From: Bacillota bacterium
Lineage (GTDB): Bacteria; Bacillota; Clostridia; Lachnospirales; Lachnospiraceae
NCBI GenBank assembly: GCA_023663285.1
Contig: JAMPHT010000016.1
Coordinates: 1 to 53,709 of the forward strand
Direction: 5' to 3'
DNA: 53,709 bases
Shown: positions 24,417-34,397 of the stretch, one piece after another
Layout of the letters: each line of letters begins with the position of its first letter
Numbering within the stretch: the first letter of the stretch is position 1
The notes under the pieces: generated by a model
Seen by the model: the letters and a program-made list of their open reading frames with translations, nothing else
Told to the model about the DNA's origin: nothing
The model's database searches: none
Position numbers and translations under genes: made by a program

Positions 24417-26246
24417 ATGGTGTTTGAGATGAAGAAAGCAAAATACTCCAAAATGAGCAGTCTTGCCTGGGCTGTGGGAAGGCTGTGGAGGCTGGACAAG
24501 GGGCTGGTGCTCCTTACGCTTGCGGCAGCTCCGGTGGCAGTGGCCGGTCCGCTGGCGGACTCCTTCTTCGCCAGGATCCTCATAGACCGGATCGAAGAGG
24601 GACAAGCATTTGAGGAATTAGCGGTGTTGACGGTCCTGTTCCTGCTTTTTACGGCGGCGCTGGAGCTGCTGCGGTATTTTCTGGATATGCGGTGTTTTGC
24701 CCGGACTTATTATCCCACATTGGTCTGCCAGGAGGAAATAGGAGCGGAGTATAACTACCGGACAGACTATGAAAATACGGAGCGCCAGGACTATAAGGAA
24801 ACGTCAGGCTATGCAATCAGGGATTCGGAGATGGGAGACTGCGCCCTGGAGTTTGTGCGGAAGGATATGCAGGAGGCGCTGAAGCACCTTCTGGGAATCG
24901 GGATATACGCCGCCCTGCTCATGGTATTGAATCCGGTCATTCTGGCGGTGACAGCGGTCTCGTCCCTGCTGTCCTACTTTACCACCAGATGGCAGCCGGT
25001 CTACTATGAGAGGAATAAGAAAAAGTGGGAGAAGGAGGAGAGGAAGCGGAGCTATCTGGCAGGGCTTTCCGATAATTTCCAGGCGGCAAAGGATATTAAG
25101 CTCTACGGGCTGGAAGGCTGGATACAGAAGATGATGGGGGATTATCAGGCGTATCTGCTGGCCTGGAACAAAAGGTGCAGTCTGCGGGGACTTTGGGCGT
25201 CCATACTGGCGGGGGCGCTGACCCTTTTGCAGAACGGTACGGCATACCTTGTCCTGATAGGGCTTCTGCTGGGAGGCGGGCTGACTGTGGGTGAGTTTGT
25301 ATTCTATTTCGGGATCGCAGGGAGTGTAGCCGGATTTATGCAGGGGATCATCGGGGATGTGGCAAAGCTCAGCAGCCGGGCGGAAAAGATAGCTTATTAC
25401 CGGGACTTTTTCAATTATCCATGCAGGATGAACCATGGGCCCGGCAGCAGTATTCCGGCCGCTCCTGTAAAGATCGAGCTGCGGGACGTGTGGTATAAAT
25501 ACGACGGGGCCAAGGACTATACCCTAAAGGGCATATCACTTACCCTGGAGCCGGGGGAGCGCCTGGCTCTGGTGGGCCTGAACGGGGCCGGTAAAACTAC
25601 CCTGGTAAAGCTTATCTGCGGATTATATACGCCGTCCAAAGGCGAGATCCTGGTGGGCGGCAAACCTATCGAAGAATACAACATAGAAGAATATTATTCC
25701 ATGATCTCCGCCGTGTTCCAGTCAGTCCACGCCATCGCCTTTACGATGTTTGAGTTCGTGGCAAGCTGTGACCTTGAGCGGCCCGGCGCAAGAAAGGACG
25801 CGGAGACAGCCATGCGCAAAGCCGGTATCTGGGAGAAAATAGAAAGTCTCCCAAAGGGTATGGACACCCATCTGAAAAAGGGTATTTACGATGACAGCAT
25901 TGACCTTTCGGGCGGGGAGATGCAGAAGCTGGTTTTGGCCAGGGCTATTTATAAGGATGGAGCGGTCCTTATTCTGGACGAACCCACGGCGGCCCTGGAC
26001 CCCATAGCGGAGAACCGGCTGTACATGAAATATCGTGCTCTGACAGGAGGGAAAACCTCGATCTACATTTCCCACCGTTTTGCCTCCACCCGTTTCTGCG
26101 ACAGGATCGTGCTTCTGGAGGAGGGCGTCATCCGGGAGAGCGGAACCCATGAGGAGCTGATGGAGAGGCAGGGAAGATACGCCGAAATGTTCGGCGTACA
26201 GAGCAGATACTATGAAGAGGAAAGGGAGGAAAGGGCCAATGAGTGA
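24417..26246 (+). CDS. ABC exporter half-transporter (membrane + ATPase), first of a pair
   Basis: A type-I ABC exporter half of about 610 residues, with six-helix membrane domain then NBD. Walker A is GLNGAGKTT, the signature LSGGEMQKLVLARA, Walker B VLILDEPTAALDP, and the H-loop His is in SIYISHRF. The NBD looks catalytically complete. I set the start at 24417 (MVFEMKKAKYSK); 24429 is as likely, while the ATG at 24300 lies upstream of the promoter. It overlaps the following half-transporter gene by 8 bases, so the two probably form a heterodimer. No peptide precursor or modification gene lies next to it; the substrate is unknown. Confidence 0.9.
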   Translation: MVFEMKKAKYSKMSSLAWAVGRLWRLDKGLVLLTLAAAPVAVAGPLADSFFARILIDRIEEGQAFEELAVLTVLFLLFTAALELLRYFLDMRCFARTYYPTLVCQEEIGAEYNYRTDYENTERQDYKETSGYAIRDSEMGDCALEFVRKDMQEALKHLLGIGIYAALLMVLNPVILAVTAVSSLLSYFTTRWQPVYYERNKKKWEKEERKRSYLAGLSDNFQAAKDIKLYGLEGWIQKMMGDYQAYLLAWNKRCSLRGLWASILAGALTLLQNGTAYLVLIGLLLGGGLTVGEFVFYFGIAGSVAGFMQGIIGDVAKLSSRAEKIAYYRDFFNYPCRMNHGPGSSIPAAPVKIELRDVWYKYDGAKDYTLKGISLTLEPGERLALVGLNGAGKTTLVKLICGLYTPSKGEILVGGKPIEEYNIEEYYSMISAVFQSVHAIAFTMFEFVASCDLERPGARKDAETAMRKAGIWEKIESLPKGMDTHLKKGIYDDSIDLSGGEMQKLVLARAIYKDGAVLILDEPTAALDPIAENRLYMKYRALTGGKTSIYISHRFASTRFCDRIVLLEEGVIRESGTHEELMERQGRYAEMFGVQSRYYEEEREERANE

Positions 26247-28167
26247 GGTCGAAGCAAAAAATGCGGCAGAATGTGCAGCAGGCAAAGAGGCGGATAGCGC
26301 TGCAACGGATACGGTCGGCCATGGCGAGGGCAATATAGCAAGGGGTGTGACCATGAGAGCCTTTAAGCTGTACAGCGCCAATAACCCCAAATATTTTCCC
26401 GTATGCTTTCTTGAGATCCTGTTTGAAAAGCTTGCACCCTATTTCAACCTGTGGATGTCCTCCGAAATCGTGTCCGCCCTGTATAGGAAAGCAGGCTCCC
26501 AAAGGATATATCTGCTTGTGGCGGTCACGCTTTTCGGAAATTTCTTTATACGCGCGGCAGACGCGGTCCTAAGAAGGGCGGAGGAGACCCAGGAGAAGAT
26601 ACTGAAGGACAATGAGGCGGCGGCCCTGAACCGCAAGACCCTGTCGCTGGATTATGATAAGATGGAAAATCCGGACATCCGTCAGCGCCGGCGAAAAATC
26701 ACAGAAAGCTCTCATATCAACGGTTATGGGGTCATGCGTATGACGGACAATATAAAGATATTTGCCCGGTCCCTTGTGAGCGTGCTGCTTTCCCTGGCAT
26801 TTCTGGGAGAGATGGCGGCGTTTGCGGCAGCGGCTTCCTTCCGCCCGGCGATGGCTCTGCTGTTTGCGGCGATGGCAGTCTGTCTGGTGTTAAAGCTTCT
26901 GTATGATTCCTGGGACAGCATAAAGGCGTCGGAAGCAAACAGGGAGATCGGACTTGAAATGCTGGAGCAGAATCGTTTTGCCCAGGGCTATGCGGTGGAT
27001 GGCATGGATAACCGGATCTACCGACAGCAGACGCTGCTTGGCCGGATACACGGCAGGTCAAGCCGCACACATTATGAATTGTTTTCAAAGCTGTCCAACG
27101 GGATGATCATCCGCAATGTGTCCGGCGTCTTTCTCAGTAAGCTGCTGGAATTGTGTTCTTATCTTATTATTTGCTTTTACTGTACCATGGGGGTGTTTCC
27201 GGTGGGAAGCGTCATTAAGTATGTAGGCTGTCTGGGCTGGCTGACAGCCGGTATCAGTCAGTTGGTGCAGTATTTTTCAGAGGTGCGCGCAAATGAGCCG
27301 TTTCTTCAGGATTATCTGGATTACTTTGACATCCCGAATGATATGTATCAGGGAAGCCTGGCGGTGGAGAAGCGGAGCGACAAGCGGTTTGAGATCACAT
27401 TTGATCATGTGTCCTTCCGATACGTCGGGCAGGAGAGCTATGCCCTGAAGGATATCAGCCTGCAGCTGAAGGTTGGGGAGCGTCTTGCGGTGGTGGGAGA
27501 GAACGGCAGCGGAAAAACCACCTTTATCAAGCTTCTCTGTCGTCTCTATGATCCTTCCCAGGGGGAGATCTTCATGAACGACTTCAATATCCGTAAGTAC
27601 GACTATGGGCAGTATTTAAGCCTGTTCTCGGTGGTGTTTCAGGATTATACGCTTCTGTCCCTGCCCCTTGGCAACAATGTGGCCTCCGCCGCTGTCTGGG
27701 ACGGGGCAAAGGCGGAGAAGATTCTAAAGGGTGCAGGTTTTGGAGAGCGCTACGAACAAATGCCAGGGGGACTGGAAACACCGCTTTATAAGGATTTTGA
27801 TGAGGACGGCGTGATGCTGTCCGGAGGCGAGGCCCAGAAGGTTGCCCTTGCCAGAGCGTTGTATAAGGATGCTCCTTTTATTATCCTGGATGAGCCAACG
27901 GCGGCGCTGGACCCGATGGCGGAGGCGGAGATATACGCCCGGTTTGACGAGATCGTGGGAGATAAGACCGCGATCTATATCAGCCACCGACTTTCCTCCT
28001 GCCGCTTCTGTGATAAAATAGCCGTCTTTGACAAAGGCGAGATCGTGCAGGTGGGCACCCATGCAGAGCTTCTGGCAGAACCGGCCGGAAAATATTATGA
28101 GCTTTGGAACGCCCAGGCTCAATATTATAATAGCTGCCTGGACAGAAAAGCGGTAAATGAGGGGTGA
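26239..28167 (+). CDS. ABC exporter half-transporter (membrane + ATPase), second of a pair
   Basis: The partner half-transporter, about 642 residues. It has an unusual Ala/Glu-rich N-terminal extension of about 40 residues before the first helix (MRAFKLYSANNPKYFPVCFLEILFEKL). The NBD shows Walker A GENGSGKTT, signature LSGGEAQKVALARA, Walker B FIILDEPTAALDP and H-loop AIYISHRL, so both NBDs of the pair appear able to hydrolyse ATP. The start at 26239 has GGGAGGAAAGG upstream, within the end of the first gene. A separate promoter begins the next gene downstream. Closely related to the preceding gene, probably by duplication. Confidence 0.9.
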   Translation: MSEVEAKNAAECAAGKEADSAATDTVGHGEGNIARGVTMRAFKLYSANNPKYFPVCFLEILFEKLAPYFNLWMSSEIVSALYRKAGSQRIYLLVAVTLFGNFFIRAADAVLRRAEETQEKILKDNEAAALNRKTLSLDYDKMENPDIRQRRRKITESSHINGYGVMRMTDNIKIFARSLVSVLLSLAFLGEMAAFAAAASFRPAMALLFAAMAVCLVLKLLYDSWDSIKASEANREIGLEMLEQNRFAQGYAVDGMDNRIYRQQTLLGRIHGRSSRTHYELFSKLSNGMIIRNVSGVFLSKLLELCSYLIICFYCTMGVFPVGSVIKYVGCLGWLTAGISQLVQYFSEVRANEPFLQDYLDYFDIPNDMYQGSLAVEKRSDKRFEITFDHVSFRYVGQESYALKDISLQLKVGERLAVVGENGSGKTTFIKLLCRLYDPSQGEIFMNDFNIRKYDYGQYLSLFSVVFQDYTLLSLPLGNNVASAAVWDGAKAEKILKGAGFGERYEQMPGGLETPLYKDFDEDGVMLSGGEAQKVALARALYKDAPFIILDEPTAALDPMAEAEIYARFDEIVGDKTAIYISHRLSSCRFCDKIAVFDKGEIVQVGTHAELLAEPAGKYYELWNAQAQYYNSCLDRKAVNEG

Positions 28168-28218
28168 AAATAAGGCGTCACATTAAGCACGGGAACCGTA
28201 ATAAGGGCGAAAGTATGG

Positions 28219-28247
28219 TTGACGGAAGGGCGGAAAAAAGGTAAAAT
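28219..28247 (+). promoter_or_regulatory. Sigma-A promoter for the GH105 gene
   Basis: TTGACG (28219-28224) and TAAAAT (28242-28247) are 17 bases apart. The leader is about 55 bases. Confidence 0.68.
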
Positions 28248-28309
28248 GATTTTAAGCCGAAATAAGAAGCGCACGGTGCCAGTATACGGTTATGGAGGTA
28301 GAAACGCCC

Positions 28310-29449
28310 ATGCAGATGCCCATTTTTGAGAGATATATCGACGAACTGATCGAGAAGAGCACTCTGGATGTTCCGGTGTGGAACATTGAGAAGGCTTTGG
28401 AGGGAAAGGCCAGCGGCTGGAATTACATCGACGGGTGTATGATCCTTGCCCTGCTGGAGACATACCATGCCACCGGAAAAAAGAAATATTATGAGTTTGC
28501 CGATGCTTTTATCGACCATCGGGTGAGTGAGGACGGTCATATCACAGGCTATGATCCGGAGGATTATAACATTGATAATGTAAATGCGGGAAAGACGTTG
28601 TTCGCGCTGTATGAGTTGAACGGGAAGGAAAAATACCGCAGAGCCATTGATTTGATCTATGGCCAGGTACAGCGCCAGCCCAGAACGCCGGAGGGAAATT
28701 TCTGGCACAAAAAGATCTATCCTGACCAGGTGTGGCTGGACGGTATGTATATGGGGCAGCCCTTTTATATGGAGTATGAGACAAAGTTCAATGACAGACA
28801 AAACTACGGAGATATATTCGGGCAGTTTGCCAACGTGGTAAAATATATGCGGGATGAAAAGACCGGACTCTATTATCACGGCTATGACGCTTCCAAAAAG
28901 GTATTCTGGTGCGATAAGGAGACGGGATTGTCCAAAAATTTCTGGCTGCGGGCGTTAGGATGGTATTCCATGGCGCTGTTGGATACCCTTGCAAAGTGTG
29001 AGCCGGGGGAAGAATACAGAGCGGAGTATGAGAACCTGAAGAAGGTTTTTGTACAGCTGATAGAGGATATGTTGAAATTCCAGGACGAGAGCGGTATGTG
29101 GTATCAGCTTCCCGCACTTGGGGGCAGGGAGCCCAACTATCTGGAGACCAGCGGAAGCGCTATTATGGCTTATTCATTGTTAAAAGGGGTGCGTCTGGGA
29201 TTTTTGCCGGAGAGATACCGTGAAGAAGGCATCAGGGTATTCAACGGTATCTGTGACAGATATCTGAAGGAGACGGACGGCTCCCTGAACCTGGGGGGAA
29301 TCTGCCTGGTGGCAGGGCTTGGACCGGAGGATAAGCTCAGAAGGGACGGCAGCTTTGAATACTATATGTCCGAGCCGGTGGTGGAAAACGACGCCAAGGG
29401 TGTGGGGCCGCTATTGCTGGCTTACACGGAGCTGCGCCGCCTGGACTGA
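28310..29449 (+). CDS. GH105 unsaturated uronyl hydrolase
   Basis: GH105 enzymes remove the 4,5-unsaturated uronic acid left at the non-reducing end after a polysaccharide lyase cut, for example from rhamnogalacturonan. The 379-residue (alpha/alpha)6-barrel has the catalytic Asp144 in VWLDGMYM and the later family segment SKNFWLRALGWYSMALLDTL. It also has the C-terminal ETSGSAIMAYSLLKGV and VENDAKGVGPLLLAYTEL. There is no signal peptide, so it acts on imported oligosaccharides in the cytosol. I chose 28310 because GGAGGT lies 10 bases upstream; the ATG at 28292 overlaps that site. It is monocistronic, and no lyase is adjacent. Confidence 0.92.
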   Translation: MQMPIFERYIDELIEKSTLDVPVWNIEKALEGKASGWNYIDGCMILALLETYHATGKKKYYEFADAFIDHRVSEDGHITGYDPEDYNIDNVNAGKTLFALYELNGKEKYRRAIDLIYGQVQRQPRTPEGNFWHKKIYPDQVWLDGMYMGQPFYMEYETKFNDRQNYGDIFGQFANVVKYMRDEKTGLYYHGYDASKKVFWCDKETGLSKNFWLRALGWYSMALLDTLAKCEPGEEYRAEYENLKKVFVQLIEDMLKFQDESGMWYQLPALGGREPNYLETSGSAIMAYSLLKGVRLGFLPERYREEGIRVFNGICDRYLKETDGSLNLGGICLVAGLGPEDKLRRDGSFEYYMSEPVVENDAKGVGPLLLAYTELRRLD

Positions 29450-29556
29450 TCCGCGGTCCGGGATTGTCGATTGTCCACAGGAAACTAAGAATCTGCGGTT
29501 TAAACTGTGCCGACGGAAAATTTAGCCAAGCGAAACATAGGGATAATTAAGATGTG

Positions 29557-30120
29557 TCATCCCAGCAGTCCCAAGTGTTCCAGCAGGATCTTAAATCCCA
29601 TGAGGATAAGGATAACGCCGCCGAAGATCTCCGCCTTTGCCTTGTACCTCAAGCCGAACACGTTGCCGATCTTCACACCGACGACGGACAGGACAAGGGT
29701 GATGACGCCGATGAAGGACACGGCAGGCACAATGCGGACCTGCAGGAATGCGTAGGTGACGCCCACGGCCAGGGCGTCAATGCTGGTGGCAAGGGCCAGC
29801 AGGAACATGGTCTTTATATCCACAGAGTCATTTGCGTTGTCCTCTTCCCTGGACAACGCTTCTTTTATCATGCTGGCGCCGATGAGCGCCAGCAGCACAA
29901 AGGCGATCCAATGGTCGATGGAAGTGACATAGCGCTCAAAGCGTGTGCCCAAAAGGTAACCGATGGTGGGCATCAGAGCCTGAAAGCCGCCGAACCACAG
30001 ACCGATGACCAGCGCCTTTTTCCAGGAAAGCTTTTTCATGGCAAGACCCTTGCAGACGGAAACGGCAAAGGCGTCCATGGACAATCCCACGGCAGTAATA
30101 AACAGTGTAAGTAAGCTCAT
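29557..30120 (-). CDS. mntP: Manganese efflux pump MntP
   Basis: MntP exports Mn2+ and protects against manganese excess. The 187-residue protein has six hydrophobic helices in two repeats. Each repeat carries the family Asp motif: Asp16 in [10 protein letters not shown] and Asp115 in [11 protein letters not shown] short acidic cytosolic loop ([12 protein letters not shown]) separates the halves. GAAAGG lies upstream at a slightly long distance from the ATG. It is the second gene after an AraC-type regulator (27-base gap). I saw no yybP-ykoY riboswitch in that gap, so the regulator transcript is its likely source. Confidence 0.95.
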   Translation of the reverse strand: MSLLTLFITAVGLSMDAFAVSVCKGLAMKKLSWKKALVIGLWFGGFQALMPTIGYLLGTRFERYVTSIDHWIAFVLLALIGASMIKEALSREEDNANDSVDIKTMFLLALATSIDALAVGVTYAFLQVRIVPAVSFIGVITLVLSVVGVKIGNVFGLRYKAKAEIFGGVILILMGFKILLEHLGLLG

Positions 30121-30147
30121 TTTAATAATGTACCTTTCTTCTTTAGA

Positions 30148-31059
30148 TTACTGTAAAGCCGAAGTATGGGCAGCGGCTATTTTTGTGTTCTTCCGGAAGG
30201 CGGAAGGGGGCTGGTGCATAAATTTGTTAAATGCCCTGTTGAACTGGGAAAAGCTGGAAAACCCACACTGAAAGGCAATGTCTGCGATGGAGCTGTCCGT
30301 GGACAGAAGCAGGGTCTGGGCATTCCGCACCCTTGTCAGCTGGACATAGTCCGTCAGGGTAAAGCCGGTGATCCGCTTAAACTGGTGGGACAGATAGTAG
30401 CTGCTGATGAAGAACTCCCGTGAGACGGAGTCCAGAGAAATATTCTCCGTAAAGTGGCTGTGTATATAGGCAGTAATGTTGTAGACTTTGTTGGTGATGT
30501 TGTCAAAGTCGGCATGGTTGGAATAGATGTTTTTCTCCCGATACAGGTATATCATGCTTAAAAATTCAATAAATTTATTGTGTATCAGCAGTTCCTTTAA
30601 TTCATTCTGGCTCTGTGACAGATAATAAATGTCGTTCAATTTTTCCAGTACAGCCTTTTTGTACGGCTCTTCAAAACGATAGATCGGAACAGGTTCCTCA
30701 AAAATACTGTAAATACATTTCATGTAGCCTTCCAGGGCGGAAACCATGGGCGGGATGGAAAACTGGATGATCAGACGCTTGTTGGGCGCACCCTCCGGGT
30801 ATACGGTCTTGTGCAGCAGGGAAGGACGCAGCGCCACAATATCACAGCACCGCATATCGTACCAGACGCCGTCGATCAGATGTCCCGCGCTTTCGTCCAG
30901 AAAAATACAGATCTCATAAAACTGATGAAAATGCTGAAATTCCATGTTGATGGAATAGGAGCGCTCATCATAATCAAAATCATAATACAGACTGCCTTCG
31001 GGCCGCCCGATTTCGATTTTATATTTCTGAACGTAGATCAATGTATTGTCAACCAGCAT
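30148..31059 (-). CDS. AraC-family transcriptional regulator
   Basis: The 303-residue regulator has an N-terminal cupin-like sensing domain (about 20-130; FHQFYEICIFL, GHLIDGVWYDMRCCDIVALRPSLLH) and a C-terminal double helix-turn-helix (about 195-290). The latter includes LDSVSREFFISSYYLSHQFKRITGFTLTDYVQLTR and IADIAFQCGFSSFSQFNRAFNKFMHQPPSAFRK. Such proteins usually activate nearby sugar-utilisation genes. The flanking GH105 genes and the solute-binding protein gene are candidate targets, by position only. It is upstream of mntP and divergent from the XRE regulator gene. Confidence 0.93.
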   Translation of the reverse strand: MLVDNTLIYVQKYKIEIGRPEGSLYYDFDYDERSYSINMEFQHFHQFYEICIFLDESAGHLIDGVWYDMRCCDIVALRPSLLHKTVYPEGAPNKRLIIQFSIPPMVSALEGYMKCIYSIFEEPVPIYRFEEPYKKAVLEKLNDIYYLSQSQNELKELLIHNKFIEFLSMIYLYREKNIYSNHADFDNITNKVYNITAYIHSHFTENISLDSVSREFFISSYYLSHQFKRITGFTLTDYVQLTRVRNAQTLLLSTDSSIADIAFQCGFSSFSQFNRAFNKFMHQPPSAFRKNTKIAAAHTSALQ

Positions 31060-31340
31060 GACTGTTCCTCCCGACCGGTCTTGATATGCCGCCTATTTCA
31101 TTATAGGTGACGGAAGCTTAAATTGCAATAACCAACCGCAATATGTCAACTGCCCTGTGAAAACGGTTCAACGGCACAATTGATATACAAAGGCGTTTCT
31201 GTAGGGTATAATGACCTTATCATCCATGGATAGAGCAGGAAAGCTTTCCCGAATCAAATTATTGTGCCTGCGGCAACAACAAAAAGCTTGCGCTTTTCGC
31301 TGTCAGGAAGCCACAGGTCACGGAAAGGAATGGTTGCTAT
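31060..31340. promoter_or_regulatory. Divergent intergenic region between araC-type and XRE-type genes
   Basis: This 281-base gap contains a consensus TATAAT at 31207-31212 on the plus strand, with TTGATA (31180-31185) at a poor 21-base spacing. A small hairpin follows at 31282-31297 (AAAAGC/GCTTTT). No coding region is visible, and I could not identify a convincing minus-strand promoter. Confidence 0.4.
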
Positions 31341-32117
31341 ATGGAACAGAAGATCGGCGTACAGATCGCAAGACTGAGAAAGGAACAGGAGATCACACAG
31401 ACGGCGTTGGCGGAGTACCTGGCGGTATCGCCCCAGGCGGTGTCCCGCTGGGAAAACGGCGCCAGCATTCCGGATATCTGTCTGCTTCCGCAGATCGCGG
31501 CTTTTTTCAACGTAAGCATCGATGATTTATTTGGAGTGTCGGATTATGAGAAGATCGTATTTCTGGTAAAAAAGTATTCTTCAGACCGAAATGATGTGAA
31601 TTATCGGGAGGCAATGCGCTACCTGGAGATGGCGTTAAAGGAGGATGACGGCAACTTAAAGCTTCTGGCCCTGAAGCTCCATATGCTTCTGCAGAGGAGC
31701 TGGGAATACCATGCGGAGGGACTGAAGCTTTGCGAAGCATTGATTCCCATGGCCCAGGGTGAGGATGAAAAGCTGTATGCGGCGTTTACCATGCAGCGTA
31801 TGCAGTTTCTGGCAGAATGGCGAAAGGACGCCCAGATTCTGGCGGAATGCCTGGAACGGTACAGAGGGGAGACTACGGTTCTTCATCTTCAGTTTTATTT
31901 TGAAGCCCTGCTTATGACGGGAAGAGCCTCGGAGATTCTGAAATTTATCGCAGAGGATGATTTTGCCGGAAGTCTTTTTGACCGGCCGGAGAAAGCGGGT
32001 GCAGATGTCTATGAACAGGCATACAGAGCCTGCGCAGAGCTTAAGGATAATGAAGGCATGGAGAAATACAGGGAGCTGATGGAGCGTTTTCCGAGGGAGG
32101 ATAGCGTATTGGTATAG
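31341..32117 (+). CDS. XRE-family helix-turn-helix regulator
   Basis: The 258-residue protein starts with a Cro/C1-type helix-turn-helix (about 6-60; IARLRKEQEITQTALAEYLAVSPQAVSRWENGASIPD). A helical C-terminal region (about 75-258) follows and looks like degenerate TPR-type repeats (REAMRYLEMALKEDDGNLKLLALKLHMLL, EKYRELMERFP). This architecture is common in Lachnospiraceae, where ligand and targets are mostly unknown. It may regulate itself or the divergent araC-type gene. AAAGGA lies upstream at a slightly long spacing. It converges on the ABC transporter operon, with a shared terminator between. Confidence 0.88.
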   Translation: MEQKIGVQIARLRKEQEITQTALAEYLAVSPQAVSRWENGASIPDICLLPQIAAFFNVSIDDLFGVSDYEKIVFLVKKYSSDRNDVNYREAMRYLEMALKEDDGNLKLLALKLHMLLQRSWEYHAEGLKLCEALIPMAQGEDEKLYAAFTMQRMQFLAEWRKDAQILAECLERYRGETTVLHLQFYFEALLMTGRASEILKFIAEDDFAGSLFDRPEKAGADVYEQAYRACAELKDNEGMEKYRELMERFPREDSVLV

Positions 32118-32144
32118 GAACGTGCCGATACGCTGAAGGCGGAC

Positions 32145-32188
32145 AGGCATAAACGGAGAGAGGAACAAGCCGGAGAGAGGCATAAACG
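32145..32188. repeat. Short direct repeats downstream of the XRE gene
   Basis: AGGCATAAACG occurs at 32145-32155 and 32178-32188 (33-base period), with GGAGAGAGG-like sequence between. It is non-coding and of unknown role. Confidence 0.4.
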
Positions 32189-32209
32189 TAAGACAGGCAC
32201 GAACAGAGA

Positions 32210-32252
32210 AGAAACACCAGGGATAGTCAAATAGGTTATCCCTGGTGTTTCT
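32210..32252. terminator. Bidirectional terminator between XRE and ABC transporter genes
   Basis: A 15-bp or longer stem (arms GAAACACCAGGGATA and TATCCCTGGTGTTTC) surrounds a loop of about 11 bases and serves the two convergent genes. The plus-strand side continues CTATTTGTC. Confidence 0.88.
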
Positions 32253-32280
32253 ATTTGTCTCTGTTGGTGTCACGCGGGCA

Positions 32281-33321
32281 TTAAGCCTTGTCAGCCGCAG
32301 CCTGGGGCTGTGTCTTTGCATTCTCGTCGTAGGTAAAGCCCCGCAGATTCAGTTCCTTTGCCCTGTGGCAGGCGCAGAGCCTTCCGTCGGGCATTTCCTC
32401 AAGCTCCGGCGAATCCGTCTTACATTTATCAATGCAGTAACGGCATCTCTCGTGGAAATAACAGCCGCTGGGCGGGTTGGCAGGATTGGGGATCTCACCC
32501 ATCAGGGGGATACGATCCATCTGAATGGTGGGGTCCGCCACAGGCACCGCGGACAGCAGCGCCTCCGTATAAGGGTGCATGGGCTTTTCAAACATAGTCT
32601 CCGCCGGGGCAAATTCCACCATCCGACCCAGATACATGACTCCAACCTTATCTGAAATATGTTCCACCACCGAAAGGTCGTGGCTGATAAACAGGTAGGT
32701 CAGATTCAGTTCCCTTTGCAGATCCCGCAGCAGATTGATGACCTGTGCCTGAATGGATACGTCCAGAGCGGAAACCGCCTCGTCACAGACGATGATCTGA
32801 GGCTCGATGACCAGCGCCCTGGCAATGCCGATACGCTGGCGCTGTCCGCCGGAGAAAGCATGGGGATAACGCATCAGGTACATGGGGTTCAAGCCCACCT
32901 TTTCCGCCATGGCCTTTGCCCGCTGATCCATTTCGTCCTTGGGCATCTTGGGGAAATTGGCCTTCAAGGGCTCCTTGATGATGTCTAAGACCGTCATCCT
33001 CGGATCGAGAGAGGAGTAAGGATCCTGGAAGATCATCTGGATCTCCTTGCGGATCTCTTTCATTTTCTTCTTGTCTACCTTTAAGAAGTCTACTTCCTCA
33101 CCGTTCTTTGTGCGATAAAGGACTTCGCCCTCTGAAGCGTTATAGGCCCGGACGATACAGCGGCCCAGCGTGGTCTTGCCGCAGCCGGATTCTCCTACGA
33201 TGCCGATGGTCTCACCAGGCTTTACGCTGAAGCTGACGTCGGTCACAGCCTTTACCGTAACGCCCTTGGAGGTAAAACGCTTGTGCAGTCCCTTGACTTC
33301 CATGATATTGTCTTTATTCAT
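32281..33321 (-). CDS. Oligopeptide/dipeptide-type ABC transporter ATP-binding protein (OppF-like)
   Basis: This is the second ATPase of the importer, 346 residues. Walker A is GESGCGKTT, the Q-loop region is [15 protein letters not shown], the signature is [16 protein letters not shown], and Walker B is [15 protein letters not shown]-terminal oligopeptide-type extension carries the Cys motif [15 protein letters not shown]. The start at 33321 has AGGAGG about 10 bases upstream and overlaps the stop of the preceding OppD-like gene (ATGA). Family-5 systems carry peptides but also oligosaccharides. The catabolic neighbourhood here argues for a glycan substrate, which is an inference. Confidence 0.93.
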   Translation of the reverse strand: MNKDNIMEVKGLHKRFTSKGVTVKAVTDVSFSVKPGETIGIVGESGCGKTTLGRCIVRAYNASEGEVLYRTKNGEEVDFLKVDKKKMKEIRKEIQMIFQDPYSSLDPRMTVLDIIKEPLKANFPKMPKDEMDQRAKAMAEKVGLNPMYLMRYPHAFSGGQRQRIGIARALVIEPQIIVCDEAVSALDVSIQAQVINLLRDLQRELNLTYLFISHDLSVVEHISDKVGVMYLGRMVEFAPAETMFEKPMHPYTEALLSAVPVADPTIQMDRIPLMGEIPNPANPPSGCYFHERCRYCIDKCKTDSPELEEMPDGRLCACHRAKELNLRGFTYDENAKTQPQAAADKA

Positions 33322-34379
33322 TCTTTGCCAGCCTCCTCTTTGTTCAGGATAGCCTCCACCTTTGCACGCTGTGCTCTGCAAGCCTCATGCGGGCAGTTAA
33401 AGCAGGCGATCTTATGTCCGGGGGCGATTTCCGTCAGCTCCGGCTCCGCCCTGTTGCAGAGTCCTTCGATGCGCGCATCGCAGCGGTCATAGAATCCGCA
33501 GGCCTTGGGCAGGTTCATGGCAAGAGGAACGGTGCCTTCGATGGAAAACAGCCTTTCTTCCTTTTTGGAACCGATCTTGTGAACGGAACCGATCAGTCCT
33601 CTTGTATAGGGATGCTGGGGATTTGCGTAGATCTCAGAGGCGTCTGCGCTCTCCACGATCTTGCCCAGATACATGACTGCCACCCGGTCGCACATTTTGG
33701 CGACTACGCCCAGGTCATGGGTGATGAAAAGGATCGCCATGTTAAAGTCCTTCTGCAGCTCCTTCATCAGCTCCAGGATCTGTGCCTGAATGGTCACGTC
33801 CAGAGCGGTGGTAGGCTCGTCGGCAATCAGCATTTTGGGATTGCATACCAGAGCCATGGCGATCAGGGCGCGCTGCAGCATACCGCCGGAAAACTCGTGG
33901 GGGTACTGGTTGTAACGTTTTTCCACGTTGGCAATGCCTACCTTGCGCATCACCTCCATGGAGATCTCCTTTGATTTCTTTTTGTCCTTTGTGATATGGA
34001 GCCTTGTGGCTTCGTTGATCTGGTTGCCGATGGTATACATGGGAGAAAAGGCAACCATGGGCTCCTGGAAGATCATGGAGATCTCCTTGCCCCGGATGGA
34101 GCGGATCTCCGGACCTTTCTGATCCAGGGAAAGCAGGTCCACATTGCCCAGGCCCTCCGAGTCAAATAAAATCTGTCCGCTGGGGACGCATTTTTTATCA
34201 TTGATCCCTAAGATGGCCTTACAGGTCAGGGATTTGCCGCAGCCGGACTCGCCCACCAGCCCCAGGGTCTCGCCCTTTTTCATTTCAAAATTCACGCCCC
34301 GGACGGCTGTCAGAAGTCCCTCCGTCATATGGATGTCAACATGGAGGTCTTTGACTTCAAGAATATTTTCTGTGTTCAT
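33318..34379 (-). CDS. Oligopeptide/dipeptide-type ABC transporter ATP-binding protein (OppD-like)
   Basis: First ATPase of the importer, 353 residues. Walker A is GESGCGKSL, the Q-loop is [14 protein letters not shown], the signature is [16 protein letters not shown] and Walker B is [13 protein letters not shown]. The C-terminal domain has the oligopeptide-type Cys motif ([15 protein letters not shown], then CFNCPHEAC). The ribosome binding site GAGAGGTG precedes the ATG. It follows the OppC-like gene after 18 bases and is coupled to the OppF-like gene by a four-base overlap. Confidence 0.93.
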   Translation of the reverse strand: MNTENILEVKDLHVDIHMTEGLLTAVRGVNFEMKKGETLGLVGESGCGKSLTCKAILGINDKKCVPSGQILFDSEGLGNVDLLSLDQKGPEIRSIRGKEISMIFQEPMVAFSPMYTIGNQINEATRLHITKDKKKSKEISMEVMRKVGIANVEKRYNQYPHEFSGGMLQRALIAMALVCNPKMLIADEPTTALDVTIQAQILELMKELQKDFNMAILFITHDLGVVAKMCDRVAVMYLGKIVESADASEIYANPQHPYTRGLIGSVHKIGSKKEERLFSIEGTVPLAMNLPKACGFYDRCDARIEGLCNRAEPELTEIAPGHKIACFNCPHEACRAQRAKVEAILNKEEAGKE

Positions 34380-34397
34380 TTTCCACCTCTCATTCTT

